NCBI RefSeq assembly: GCF_900100275.1
Contig: NZ_FNET01000002.1
Span: 310,001 to 374,000 of the forward strand
Direction of reading: 5' to 3'
DNA length: 64,000 bases
Source: Lentzea albidocapillata subsp. violacea
GTDB lineage: Bacteria; Actinomycetota; Actinomycetes; Mycobacteriales; Pseudonocardiaceae
How positions within the stretch are numbered: position 1 is the first letter of the stretch; each line of letters opens with the position of its first letter. This document shows, piece by piece, positions 37,454 through 52,400 of the stretch. The notes under the pieces are model-generated. The model saw only the letters and a program-made list of their open reading frames with translations, had not been told where the DNA came from and searched no databases. Made by a program: the position numbers and the translations under genes.

Positions 37454-40400
37454 CCACAAGCGACGGACAGCGTCCGGCGAGCCCGTCGACCTCGTCCTGG
37501 GTGAGGGTGGCCAGCGGGAAGTCCGACGGCGTGAACCCACCGACGGCCGAACGGCAGTGCGCCACCAGGTCGCGCAACGCCTCGACGTACCGGGCCGCGA
37601 CCCGTTCGATGGTGGCGGTGTCGTGCACAGCGGCGGAGTGGAACCACTCGATGGACAACCGTCCGTCGGCGGTCTGCTGCACTTCGAGCTGCAACAGGTG
37701 CGAGCGCGTCCCGCCCTCACCTTCGCTCGGCCCGGCCAGATCGCCGTCCAGCTCACGACGGATCAGCCCGCCCGAGTCGTCGTTTCCGTCGTACGCGCCG
37801 AGGTAGTTGAACAGCACCGGCCGATCCGGCACACCGGCCAGTTCGTCCCGCAGCCAACGCAGCACGCCATAGCCCACACCACGACGCGGAACGGCACGGA
37901 GCTCTTCCTTGACCGCCTTGATCGCCGACGACGGATCGTCCTGGTTTGTGAGTCGCACCGGGAAGATCGAGGTGAACCACCCCACCGTGCGAGACAAGTC
38001 CGCGCCCTCACGGCCGTGGCTCTCCAGGTCGATCGTCACGTGATCGCTGCCGGCCCACTCGCCCAAAGCCTGCGCCAGAGCGGTCAGCAACAGATCATTG
38101 CCCTGCGTGCGGTACGCCTTGTGCGCATCGCCGAGCAGCGCCGCCGTCGTCTCGGCATCAAGCCACGACTGCACGATCGCCTCGGACGCATCGTTGTTCG
38201 GTCCGTCGGCGTCGGCCGGAAGCGTGACCACGTCCGCGGTCGCCGCGACCCAGTGCTCACGTTCACCGCTGGGATCGTCCTCCTGCAGCTGCAACGCCCA
38301 CTGCTGGAACGAGATCGTCTTCGGCGGGAGCGAACCGCCCTGATAAGCAGTTTCCAGATCCTCCAGCAGAACGTTCCACGACACGCCGTCCATCACCAGG
38401 TGATGCACGGTCAGACCAAGCCACGCGGGCTGATCACCACGGTCGAAGTAGACAGCGGCGAGCAACGGCCCATCGGCCAGGCGCAACGACTTCTGTGCCG
38501 CGGTCATCTCCGCGACCACGTCTCCGCCGGTGACGCGCAGGAACCCGCCGCCATCGACCGGAGCGTTGAACTGGTCGTCCGCGCTGAAGCGGATCCGGAG
38601 CGCGTCGTGGTGCGAGACAAGGACGTCGAGCGCCCGGCCCAGCCGTTCAGGATCGGTACCAGGGGCCAGTTCGAACATCCCCGACCAGTTCCAGTGATCG
38701 CGGTCAGGAATGTCCTGTGCCAGGAACCACCGCTGGATCGGCGTGAACGGGACGGGCCCGGTCACCACGCCCTGCTCGGCCAACGACTCCGCCGGAGCGT
38801 CCCGCACTGCTGAGGCCAGCTCCGCCACCGACTGGTGCGCGAACACGTCCGCCACGTCGATGCCGAGTCCGGCGGCACGAACCCGAGCCACGATCTGCAG
38901 GCTCAGGATCGAGTCGCCGCCCAGCTCGAAGAAGTTGTCATGCACGCCAACACGTTCGACGCCCAGCACACCGCTCCACACCGCCGCGAGCGTCTCCTCG
39001 GCAGCGGTCCGGGGCGCGACGTACTGCTCACCGGCCGACTCAGGCTCCGGGTCAGGCAGCCCGCGCCGGTCGACCTTGCCGTTCGGGGTCAGCGGCAAGC
39101 GATCCAGCGCCACGAACACCGACGGGACCAGGTAGTCCGGCACCCGCTCCCGCAGCCAGGCGCGCAGAGCCGAACCGCTGAACTCGCCCTCCGCCACAAC
39201 GTACGCGACGAGGCGCTTGCCGCCGTGCGGCCCACCATCACGAGCCACCACAACGACATCACGCACGTCGGGGTGGTCACCGATGACGACCTCGACCTCA
39301 CCCGGCTCAACCCGGTAACCACGGATCTTCACCTGCTCGTCGACACGACCGAGGAACTCGATCGTCCCGTCCGCACGCCACCGCGCCCGGTCACCGGTCC
39401 GGTACAACCGCACACCGTCCGCACCGGGCACGAACCGCTCGGCGGTCAGATCCGGTCGCCCCACATAACCCTGGGCCACACCGGCGCCACCGATCAGCAG
39501 CTCACCCGGCACACCCACGGCCGCCGGCCGCAAGGCCCCGTCCACCACGATCGCCTGAGCACCGGCCAACGGCGTGCCGATCGGCACCACGGCGGCAGGG
39601 TGATCCTCACCCACTGGGTGGAAGATCGAGTCAATCGCAGCCTCGGTCACACCGAACACGTTGCCCGCCACCGCGTTCGGCGCCACCTCGGCCACAGCCG
39701 AAGTCAACGCGTCATGCGTCCACATGTCCGTGCCCGAGATCACCAGCCGCAGACTCTCGACGGGCCCAGCCGTCCGGCAGTGCGCCGCGAGGTCGCGCAG
39801 CAACATGCCCGGCACGATCTCGGCGATCGCCACGTCGTGCGTGCGCAGCGTGTGGTGCAACGACTCGACCGACACGTGCTCGTCGTGCGGCAGGAAAACC
39901 ACGGTCTGACCGAACGCCAGCGCCCGCGTCATGTCCCCAATGGACACGTCGAACCCAGGACCCGACATCGACAACACAGGGCCGGGGCCACCCAGCGCGC
40001 GCAGCCCGTCACGCCACCCGGCCACGTACGACGAGAGCGCGCCATGGGTCACCGCCACCCCCTTCGGGCGGCCCGTCGAGCCGGAGGTGTAAGCCACGTA
40101 GGCCAACGCACCGGGATCAATGCGGACCGGCACCGCGTCGAAGACCGGCGACGCGTCGTCCAGCACCAGCACCTCGCCGGTGAAGCTGGCCAGCGCCCCG
40201 GTCGTGACGGCGACCACGGCGCCGACGTCGGCCAGCAGGAACGCGACGCGGTCCGCCGGCAGACCAGGGTTGACCGGTACGTAGACGCCACCGGCACGCA
40301 GCACGCCCTGGAAGGCCACCGCGAGGTCGATCCCGCGCGGCACCACCACCGCGACCGGCGATCCGACCGTCACACCGGCCCGCTGGAGGCGGGCGGCCAG

Positions 40401-43400
40401 GGCATCGGCCCGAGCGCCCAGCTCAGCGAACGTGAGCCGTTCGTCGCCGCAGATCACCGCGACCTCGGCGGAGGACCACCCGGCGATCAGATCCGGCACC
40501 GGCAGCTCAGCCGCGGGCGGAGTCGTGCTGCCCCACTCGACGATCTCGGCAGCCTGCTCCGGGCGATGCAAGGGAATGTCGCGCACCCGCAGGCCCGGCC
40601 GCCGCGCCACGGCGGTCAGCACGACCACCAGCTGGTCGAGGATCCGTTCGATCGTGACCGCGTCGAACGCCGCCGTCGAGAACTCGGCCTCGATCTTGAG
40701 CGTGGCCTCCAGGTCGACCGCGAAGGTCAGCGGGTAGTTGCCCTGCTCCACCGACTCGGTGGCCTGCAGCCAGTCCTCGCCCAGGTCCTCCGGCAGCTCC
40801 TCCTGCGGGTAGTTGCCGAACACCACGATGCTGTCGAACAACGCACGGCCGTGCGGCACGGCAGACCACCGCTGCACGTCCACCAACGGCGTGAACTCGA
40901 ACCGTTGGAGCGCGACCTGGTTGTCCCGCAGGTCGTGCAGCCACGACGTGAACGGCACGTCCGCGGGCACGACCGTCCGGATCGGCAGCGTGTTGATGAA
41001 CAGGCCGACGATCGACTCCACCCCGGCCAGATCGGCCGGACGACCCGACACGGTCAGGCCGAACACCACGTCGTCCTCACCCGCGGTGTCCGCAAGGACC
41101 TTCGCCCACGCGGCCTGCACGACGGTCGACAACGTGACGCGTTCGCGTCGTGCCAGCGCCACCAGTTCGGCGGTCACGTCCTCGTCCAGGTGCGTGCGCC
41201 GGCGATCCTGGGCGTAGTGGCTCGCGGCCAGCCGATCGGCGGGCAGCGGAGTCGGCGCCTCGAACCCGCCCAGGTACTCGCGCCAGAACGCTTCCGGCTC
41301 GGCCGGGTCACGCCCGTCGAGCCACGCGATGAAGTCCCGGTAGGGCCGGGTCGGTTCGAGGGCGCTGCCCTGATAGGCGGCGGACACCTCGTCCATCACG
41401 ACGGGCAGGCTCCACCCGTCGCACAAACCCTGGTACAGCCCCCAAACGAGCCAGTTCTGCCCGTCGCCCCGGTCCACGACGTAGAGCCGCATCAACGGCG
41501 GCCGGGCCAGGTCGAAGCCGAGCGCACGGTCGTCGGCCAGCAGCTCTTCCAGCCGCACCTGTTGTGCGGCCTCATCAAGACCCGACCAGTCGTGGGCCGT
41601 CAACGGCACCTCGACATCGCCGAGCACCACCTGAACCGGCTCCGCCACGCCCTCCCACACGAAACCACTCCGCAGGGACGCGTGCCGGGCGATCACCGCA
41701 CGCCACGCCGCCGCGAACCGCTCCACGTCGATCGGGCCCGCGAGGTCGTAAACGCTCTGTCCCCAGTAAAGCCCGTCGACGGGAGAACCCACGACACCGA
41801 ACAACATGCCGGACTGCACCGGCGCCAACCGGTACACGTCCACCAGCGGATAACGCACCGCGAGCCCGTCGACCTCCGGCTGGGTCAGCGACGCCAGCGG
41901 GAAGTCCGACGGCGTGAACCCACTGGCGGACCGGCAGTGCGCAACCAGTTCGCGCAACGCCTCGACGTACCGGGCCGCGACCCGTTCGACGGTGGCGGTG
42001 TCGTGCACAGCGCTGGAGTGGAACCACTCGATCGACAGTCGTCCGTCGGCGGTCTGCTGCACTTCGAGCTGCAGCAGGTGCGACCGGGTGCCACCCTCGC
42101 CCTCGCTCGGACCGGCGAGATCGCCGTCCAGCTCACGACGGATCAACCCACCCGGGTCGTCGTTGCCGTCGTACGCGCCGAGGTAGTTGAACAACACCGG
42201 ACGCTCCGGCACATCAACCAGTTGCAACGCGCCAAAGCCCACGCCAAGACGCGGAACAGCGCGCAACTCCTCCTTGACGGCCTTGATCGCCGCCGCCGAA
42301 TCACTCTCGTGCGTAAGCCGCACCGGGAAGATCGACGTGAACCACCCGACCGTGCGAGACAAGTCCGCACCCTCACGGCCGTGGCTCTCCAAGTCGATCG
42401 TCACGTGATCACTACCGGCCCACTCCCCCAAAGCCTGGGCAAGAGCCGTCAGCAACAGGTCGTTGCCCTGCGTGCGATACGCCTTGTGCGCGTCACCGAG
42501 CAGAGTCGCCGTCGTCTCGGCATCCAGCCACGACTGCACGATCGCTTCGGACGCATCGGTGTTCGGTCCGTCGCCGTCAGCCGGCAGCGTGACCACGTCC
42601 GCGGTCGCCGCAACCCAGTGCTCACGTTCGCCGGCGATGTCGATGGTCTCGAGCTGCTCGGCCCACGCCTTGAACGACGTCGTCTTCGGCGCCAGCACAC
42701 CGCCCCGGTAGGCGATGTCGAGGTCCTCCAACAGGATGTTCCACGACACCCCGTCCATCACCAAGTGGTGCACCGTCAACCCAAGCCACGCGGGCTGCGC
42801 ACCACGATCGAAGAACACCGCCGCCACCAGCGGGCCATCAGCCAGCCGCAACGACTTCTGCGCCACGGTCATCTCCGCGACCACGTCATCGTCGCCCTCG
42901 ACCACACGCAGGAACCCGGTCTCCACCGGCGCGTTGTACTGGCCGTCCGGCGTGAACCGGATGCGCAACGCGTCGTGGTGCGCCAGCACTGCGTCCAACG
43001 CCGCCGCGAGGCGACCGGGATCGGTGCCCGGTGCCAGCTCGAACATGCCCGACCAGTTCCAGTGGTCCCGATCCGGGATGTCCTGCGCCAGGAACCAGCG
43101 CTGAATCGGCGTGAACGGAACCGGGCCCGTGACAACACCCTGTTCGGCCAGCGACTCCGCCGGGGTGTCGCGCACGGCGAGTGCGAGCTCGGCGATGGTC
43201 TGGTGAGCGAACACGTCCGCTACGTCCACACCCAGACCGGCAGCACGCACGCGCGCCACGATCTGCAGACTCAGAATCGAGTCGCCGCCCAACTCGAAGA
43301 AGTTGTCGTGCACGCCAACACGATCCGCACCAAGCACACCGCTCCACACCGCCGCGAGCGTCTCCTCGGCAGCGGACCTGGGCGCGACATACGCCTCGCC

Positions 43401-46400
43401 GGAGGTCTCGGGCTCCGGGTCGGGCAGGCCGCGCCGATCGACCTTGCCGTTCGGCGTCAGCGGCAAGCGATCCAGCGCCACGAACACCGAAGGCACCAGG
43501 TAGTCCGGCACCCGCTCCCGCAACCAGGACCGCAGGACCGAACCGCTGAACTCACCCTCCGCGACGACGTACGCAACGAGCCGCTTACCGCCGTGCGGCC
43601 CGCCATCCCGTGCCAACACAACAACATCACGAACATCGGGGTGATCGCCGATGACTACTTCGACCTCACCAGGCTCGACCCGGTAGCCGCGGATCTTCAC
43701 CTGCTCGTCGACACGACCCAGGAACTCGATCGTCCCGTCCGCACGCCACCGCGCCCGGTCACCAGTGCGGTACAGCCGCCCACCGCCCGCTTCGGGCACG
43801 AACCGCTCCGCCGTCAGATCCGGACGTCCCACATACCCCTGGGCCACACCGGAACCACCGACCAGCAACTCACCCGGCACACCCACCGGAACCGGCCGCA
43901 ACGACCCGTCCACCACGTACGCCTGAGCACCCGCCAAAGGCCGGCCGATCGGCACCACGGCGGCAGGATGATCCTCACCCACCGGGTGGAAGATCGAGTC
44001 GATCGCCGCCTCGGTCACACCGAACACGTTGCCCGGCACCGCATTCGGCGCCACCTCGCGCACAGCGGTGGTCAACGCGTCATGCGTCCACAGGTCAGTA
44101 CCGGAGATCACCAGGCGGAGGCTTTCCACCGGTCCCGCGGTCCGGGAGTAGGCCGCCAGATCTCGCAGGAGCATGCCGGGCACGATCTCCGCGACCTCGA
44201 CGTCGTGGTCAACCAGCGTGCGGTGCAACGACTCCACAGTCACGTGCTCGTCGTGCGGCAGGAACACCACACGCTGACCGAACGCCAACGCCCGCGTCAT
44301 GTCACCGATCGACACGTCGAAACCGGGACCCGACATCGACAACACCGCACCCGGACCGCCCAGCTCGGCGAGTCCGGCACGCCATCCCGCCACGTACGAC
44401 GAGAGCGCGGCATGGGTCACCGCCACACCCTTGGGACGTCCCGTCGAACCCGAGGTGTAAGCGATGTACGCCAAGGCGTTCGGGTCGACCGGGGCAAGCG
44501 GTTCACCAGGCTCTGCGGACTCGTCGTCCACCAGCAGCACTTCCCCGGCGAACCCGTCCAGTGCCGAAGTCGTGACAGCGGCGACGACACCGGCATCGGC
44601 CAGCAGGAACGCCAGCCGTTCAGCGGGAAGCCCAGGATTGATCGGCACGTACACGCCACCAGAGCGCAACACGCCCTGGAACGCCACCGCCAGCTCGATT
44701 CCGCGCGGCACCAGCACCGCCACCGGCGACCCCACCGCCACGCCGGCCCTCTGCAGCCGGGCGGCCAGCGCGTCGGCCCGAGCGCCCAGCCGGTCGAACG
44801 TGAGGCTCTCCTCGCCGCACACCACCGCCACGGCATCCGGGGTCGCGTGAGCCCAGCCGTCGACGAGGTCGGGCACCGGCCGTTCGGCCGCCGGTTCCGG
44901 CGTCCTCCCCCACGCCACCAGCTCCGCCGCCTGCTCGGGCCGCTGCAACGGCACGTCGCCGACCGCGAGCTCCGGCTGTTCCGCGACAACGGTCAGCACG
45001 ACCACCAGCTGGTCGAGGATCCGCTCGACGGTGGCGGCGTCGAAAGCGGCCGTGGAGAACTCGGCCTCGATCTTGAGCGTGGACTCCAGGTCGACGGCGA
45101 AGGTGAGCGGGTAGTTGCCCTGCTCCACCGACTCGGTGGCCTGCACCCCGCCCAGGTCCTCCGGCAGTTCCTCCTGCGGGAAGTTGCCGAACACCACGAT
45201 GCTGTCGAACAACGCACGGCCGTGCGGCACCGCCGACCACCGCTGGACATCCACCAGCGGCGTGTACTCGAACCGTTGCAGCGCAACCTGGTTGTCCCGC
45301 AGCGCGGGCAACCACGCGGCGAACGACGTGTCGACAGGCACCGCGGCCCGCACGGGCAGCGTGTTGATGAACAGGCCGACCATCGACTCCACACCGGCCA
45401 GATCAGCCGGGCGGCCCGACACGGTCAGACCGAACACCACGTCGTCCTCGCCGGACGACGCGGACAACACCTTGGCCCATGCCGCCTGCACGACCGTCGA
45501 CAACGTCACGCGCTCGCGCCGAGCCAACTCCACCAGCCCGGCAGTGACGCTCTCGCTCAGATGCGTGCGTCGCCGGTCCTGGGCGTAGTGGCTCGCGGCC
45601 AGCCGATCGACCGGAAGTGCCGTCGGCGCCTCGAAACCATCGAGGTACGTACGCCAGAACCCTTCGGCGGAGGGCTGTTCCTGGAGCCACGCGATGTAGT
45701 CGCGGTACGGCCGCACCGGCGGCAACGCCTGCCGCTGGTAGGCCGCCGACACCTCGTCCATGACGACGGGCAGGCTCCACCCGTCGCACAAACCCTGGTA
45801 CAGCCCCCACACCAGCCAGTTCTGCCCGTTGCCCCGGTCGACGAGGTAGAGCCGCATGAGCGGTGGACGAGCGAGATCGAATCCAAGCGCACGGTCGTGG
45901 GCGAGCAGCTCGTCGAGCGCGGCCTGCTGGTCGGTCACGGCGCTCCAGTCGTGGGCCGTCAAAGGCACCTCGACGTCGACCGGCACGACCTGCACCGGTT
46001 CGCTGACGCCCTCCCACACGAACCCGCTGCGCAGCGGCGCGTGCCGGCCGATCACTTCACGCCACGCCGCCGCCAGTCGTTCGGCGTCGATCGGACCGGC
46101 CAGGTCGTAGACGTTCTGCGCCCAGTAAAGGCCGTCGACGGGAGAACCGACGACACCGAACATCATGCCGGACTGCACCGGCGACAACCGGTACACGTCC
46201 GCCAGCGGATAGCGCTCCGCCAGCAGGTCGACCTCAGGCTGGGCCAGCGCCGCCAACGGGAAGTCCGAAGGCGTGAAACCACTGGCGGTCCGGCAGTGCG
46301 CGACCAGTTCGCGCAACGCCTCGACGTACCGTGCGGCAACCCGTTCGACGGTCGCGGTGTCGTGCACAGCGGCGGAGTGGAACCACTCGATGGACAACCG

Positions 46401-49400
46401 GCCGTCTGCGCTCTGCTGCACTTCGAGCTGCAACAGGTGCGAGCGCGTCCCGCCCTCACCCTCACTCGGCCCCGCCAGGTCGGCGGGCAGTTCCCGGCGG
46501 ATCAGCCCTGCCGAGTCGGCAGCGTCGTACGCACCGAGGTAGTTGAACAGCACCGGACGATCCGGCACATCCGCCAGGTCACCCTGCAGCCAACGCAACG
46601 CGCCGTAGCCAACGCCCCGACGCGGAACCGACCGCAGCTCCTCCTTGACGGCCTTGATCGCCGCCGCCGGATCACTCTCGTGCGTGAGCCGCACCGGGAA
46701 GATCGACGTGAACCACCCGACCGTGCGCGACAAGTCCGCGCCTTCGCGACCGTGGCTCTCCAGGTCGATCGTCACGTGGTCACTGCCGGCCCACTCGCCC
46801 AATGCCTGGGCCAGAGCGGTCAGCAACAGATCATTGCCCTGCGTGCGGTACGCCCGGTGCGCGTCACCGAGCAGCGCCGCCGTCGTCTCGGCATCAAGCC
46901 ACGACTGCACGACCGCACCGGACGCCTCGGAGTTCGGCCCCTGACCGTCCACCGGGACGACCGTGACATCCGCCGTCGCGGCGGCCCAGTGGTCGCGCTC
47001 CTCCTCGGCATCGATGGTCTGGAGCTGCTCGGCCCATGCCTTGAACGACGTCGTCTTCGGCGCGAGCGAACCGCCTTGATAAGCGGTGTCGAGGTCCTCC
47101 AGCAGGACGTTCCACGACACGCCGTCCATCACCAGGTGATGCACGGTCAAGCCAAGCCACGCGGGCTGGTCGCCGCGATCGAAGTAGACAGCGGCGAGCA
47201 AGGGACCATCGGCCAGACGCAACGACTTCTGCGCCGCGGTCATCTCCGCCACCACGTCATCCGCGGCAACGACACGAAGAACCTCGGCGACCTCGACGTC
47301 GGCGTTGTGCTGGCCGTCGGGCGTGAACCGGATGCGCAGGGCGTCGTGGTGGGCGACAACAGCGTCGAACGCCCGCCCGAGCCGGCCAGGATCGGTGCCC
47401 GGCGCCAGCTCGAACATGCCGGACCAGTTCCAGTGGTCCCGGTTCGGGATGTCCTGTGCCAGGAACCAGTGCTGGATCGGCGTGAACGGAATCGGGCCGG
47501 TGACAACGCCCTGCTCGGCCGACGACTCCGCCGGAGCGTCACGCACGACGAGAGCGAGTTCGGCGATGGTCTGATGGGCGAACACGTCCGCCACGTCCAC
47601 ACCCAGACCGGCCGCACGAACCCGAGCCACGATCTGCAGACTCAGGATCGAGTCGCCACCCAGCTCGAAGAAGTTGTCCTGCACGCCGACGCGCTCGACA
47701 CCGAGCACCCCACTCCACACCGCCGCGAGAGTCTCCTCGGCAGCGGTCCGAGGCGCGACATACGCCTCGCCGGAGGTCTCGGGCTCCGGGTCGGGCAGGC
47801 CGCGACGGTCGACCTTGCCGTTCGGCGTCAGCGGCAAGCGATCCAGCGCGACGAACACCGAAGGCACCAGGTAATCCGGCACCCGCTCCCGCAGCCATGC
47901 CCGCAGAACCGAACCGCTGAACTCCCCTTCCGCAACAACGTACGCAACCAGGCGCTTACCACCGTGAGGCCCACCTTCACGAGCCACCACAACAACATCA
48001 CGCACATCGGGGTGGTCGCCGATGACAACCTCGACCTCACCGGGTTCAACCCGATAGCCACGGATCTTCACCTGCTCGTCGACACGACCCAGGAACTCGA
48101 TCGTCCCGTCCGCACGCCACCGAGCACGGTCACCAGTGCGGTACAACCGCCCACCACCCGCACCGGGCACGAACCGCTCCGCCGTCAGATCCGGACGCCC
48201 CACATATCCCTGGGCCAGACCAGAACCGCCGACCAGCAACTCACCCGGAACACCCACCGGCGCCGGACGCAACGACCCGTCCACCACGAAAGCCTGAGCA
48301 CCAGCCAACGGAGTACCGATCGGCACCACCGCCGCCGGGTGATCCTCGGTCACGGCGTGGAAGATCGAGTCGATCGCCGCCTCGGTCACACCGAACACGT
48401 TGCCCGGCACCGCATTCGGCGCCACCTCGGCCACCGCCGAAGTCAACGCGTCATGCGTCCACAGATCGGTACCCGAGATCACCAGACGCAGACTCTCCAC
48501 CGGCCCAGCCGTCCGGGAGTAAGCCGCCAGGTCACGCAACAGCATGCCCGGCACGATCTCCGCGACCTCGACGTCGTGGTCGACCAGCGTGCGGTGCAAC
48601 GACTCCACAGTCACGTGCTCGTCATGCGGCAGGAACACCACACGGTGACCGAACGCCAACGCCCGCGTCATGTCACCGATCGACACGTCGAACCCAGGCC
48701 CGGACATCGACAACACGGTTCCTGGACCGCCCAGGGCGCCAAGCCCGTCACGCCACCCGGCCACGTACGACGAGAGCGCGGCATGGGTCACCGCCACACC
48801 CTTGGGCCGGCCAGTCGAACCCGAGGTGTAGGCGATGTACGCCAACGAGTTCGGGTCCACCGGAGCGAGCTCGCCGACCGCGGACACGCCGTCCACCAGC
48901 AGCACTTCCCCGGCGAACCCGTCCAGTGCCGATGTCGTGACGGCCGCGACGACACCGGCATCGGCCAGCAGGAATGCCAGCCGTTCAGCGGGAAGCCCAG
49001 GATTGATCGGCACGTACACGCCGCCAGAGCGCAACACACCCTGGAACGCCACGGCCAGCTCGATCCCGCGCGGCACCAGGACCGCCACCGGCGACCCCAC
49101 CGTCACACCGGCCCGGCGCAGACGCGTGGCAAGGGAATCGGCACGAGCGTTCAACTCGGCGAACGTCAGCTGCTCATCGCCGCACACCACGGCGACCTCG
49201 GACGAAACCCATCCGGCGATCAGGTCAGGCACCGGCAGCTCGGCGGAGGGCACCGGGGTCGCGCCCCACGCCACCAGTTCCGCCGCCTGGCCGGGACGCT
49301 GCACCGGCACGTCCCGGACGGCCAGCTCCGGCTGCTCCGCCACCGCGGTCAGCACGACAGCGAGCTGGTCGAGGATCCGTTCGATCGTGATGGCGTCGAA

Positions 49401-52400
49401 CGCCGCCGTCGAGAACTCCGCCTCGACGCGCAGCGTGCGTTCCAGGTCGACGGCGAAGGTCAGCGGGTAGTTGCCCTGCTCCACCGAGTCGGCGGCCTGC
49501 AGCCCGCCCAGGTCCTCCGGCAGTTCCTCCTGCGGGTAGTTGCCGAACACCACGATGGAGTCGAACAACGCACGGCCGTGCGGCACCGCCGACCACCGCT
49601 GGACATCCACCAACGGCGTGTACTCGAACCGTTGCAGGGCAACCTGGTTGTCCTGCAACTGGGGCAGCCACGCGGCGAACGTCGTGTCCGTGGGCACCAC
49701 GGCCCGCACCGGCAGCGTGTTGATGAACAGGCCGACCATCGACTCGACGCCGGCCAGGTCAGCAGGACGGCCGGAGACGGTCAGGCCGAAGATCACGTCG
49801 TCGTCACCCGAGTACGTCGACAGCAGCAGTGCCCACGCCGCCTGGACGACCGTCGACAACGTCACGCGCTCGCGGCGGGCCAGCTCGACCAGCTTGCCCG
49901 TGACGGTCTCGTCGAGGCGCAGGCGACGCCGGTCCTGGTCGTAGTGGCTCGCAGCCAGCCGATCGACCGGAAGTGCCGTCGGGGCCTCGAAACCGGCCAG
50001 GTGCGTGCGCCAGAACCCTTCGGACTCGGCCGGGTCACGCCGGCCCAGCCACCCGATGAAGTCCCGATAGGACCGCACCGGCTCCAGCGTCCGGCCCTGG
50101 TAGAGGGCGGACACCTCGTCCATCACGACGGGCAGACTCCACCCGTCGCACAAACCCTGGTACAGCCCCCACACGAGCCACAACCGGCCGTCGCCGCGGT
50201 CCACCAGGTACAGGCGGGTCAACGGCGGCGCGGCGAGGTCGAAGCCCAGCGCGCGGTCCTCGTCCAGCAGCGCCCGCAACCGCTCCTGCTGCTCGACGTC
50301 GTCGAGACGGGACCAGTCCCGCCGCTCGAGCGGAACGTCGACCTCGGCCAGCACGACCTGCACCGGTTCGCTGACGCCCTCCCACACGAACCCGCTGCGC
50401 AACGCGGCGTGCCGGGAGATCACCTGGCGCCACGCGTCGGCCAGCCGGTCGGCGTCCAGCGGACCGGTCAGGTCGTAGACCCCCTGGCCCCAGTAGAGGC
50501 CGTCGACGGGAGAACCCGCGACACCGAACAACATGCCCGACTGCACCGGCGCCAGCCGATGCACGTCGACCAGCGGATAACGCTCGGCGAGCCGGTCGAC
50601 CTCGGGCTGGGTCAGCGACGCCAGCGGGAAGTCCGACGGCGTGAACCCACTGGCGGACCGGCAGTGTGCCACCAGCTGACGCAGCGCCTCGACGTAGCGC
50701 GCGGCGACCCGTTCCACGGTGGCCATGTCGTGCAGGTTGTGGCTGAAGTGCCAGTCGACCTGCAGGCGTCCGTCCGCGTCCTGCTCCGCCTCGATCTGCA
50801 AAACGTGCGAACGCGTCCCGCCCGGTCCCTCGCTCGGACCGGCCAGCTCGGCGGGCAGCTCCCGGCGGATCAGCCCCAGCGAGTCGACGGCGTCGAACGC
50901 ACCCAGGTAGTTGAACAACACCGGACGCTCCGGCACATCGGCCAGATCACCCTGCAGCCAGCGCAACGCGCCGTAGCCGACACCGCGGCGCGGCACGGCC
51001 CGCAGCTCCTCCTTGACGGCCTTGATCGCCGCCGCCGGATCACTCTCGTGCGTGAGCCGCACCGGGAAGATCGACGTGAAGTACCCGACGGTCCGCGACA
51101 GGTCCACGCCGTCCGCCACCGCCTCGCGGCCGTGGCTCTCCAGGTCCACCGTCACATGGCCGGTGCCCGCCCACTCCCCCAGTGCCTGGGCGAGAGCGGT
51201 CAGCAGCAGGTCGTTGGCCTGGGTCCGGTAGGCGCGGTGGGCGTCACCCAGCAGCGCGGCGGTCGTGGCGGCGTCCAGCCACGACCGGACGACACCGGCC
51301 GAGGTCTCGGTGTTGGGACCCTCCTGGTCCTGCGGCAGTTCCACCACGTCGGCGGTCTGGGCCAGCCAGGTCTCCCGCTCGTCCTGAGCGTCCAGCTCCT
51401 GCAGCACCTCGGCCCACTGCTGGAACGACGTCGTCTTCGGCCCGAGCTCCCGGCCCGCGTAGACCGCGTCGAGGTCCTCCAGCAGAACGTTCCACGACAC
51501 GCCGTCCATCACCAGGTGATGCACGGTCAAACCAAGCCACGCAGGCTGATCACCACGGTCGAAGTAGACGGCGGCAAGAAGCGGACCATCGGCCAGACGC
51601 AACGATTTCTGCGCCGCGGTCATCTCAGCGACCACAGCTCCGTCGGTGACGCGCAAGAACCCGCTGCCGTCGACCGGCGCCTGGTACTGGCTCTCCGGCG
51701 TGAAACGGATGCGCAGCGCGTCATGGTGAGAGACCAGGACGTCGAGTGCCCGCCCGAGCCGTTCCGGATCGGTGCCCGGTGCCAGCTCGAACATGCCCGA
51801 CCAGTTCCAGTGGTCCCGGTTCGGGAGGTCCTGCGCCAGGAACCAGTGCTGGATCGGCGTCAGCGGCACCGGTCCGGTGACCACGCCCTGCTCGGCCAGG
51901 GTCACCGCCGGCGTGTCACGCACGACGGCGGCCAGTGCGGCGACCGTCTGGTGTGCGAACACGTCCGCCACGTCCACACCCAGACCGGCGGCACGAGTAC
52001 GCGCCACGATCTGCAGACTCAAGATCGAGTCGCCACCCAGCTCGAAGAAGTTGTCATACACACCAACACGTTCGACACCGAGCACACCACTCCACACCGC
52101 CGCGAGAATCTCCTCGGCAGCGGTCCGGGGCGCGACATAGGCCTCACCCGTCATCTCGGGCTCCGGGTCCGGCAGACCGCGACGGTCCACCTTCCCGTTC
52201 GGCGTCAGCGGCAACCGGTCCAACGCCACGAACACCGACGGCACAAGGTAATCCGGCACACGCTCGCGCAGCCACGCTCGCAACGCCGACCCGCTGAACT
52301 CACTCTCAGCGACGACGTACGCGACAAGCCGCTTGCCACCGTGAGGCCCACCATCACGGGCCACCACAACGACATCACGCACGTCGGGATGGTCACCGAT

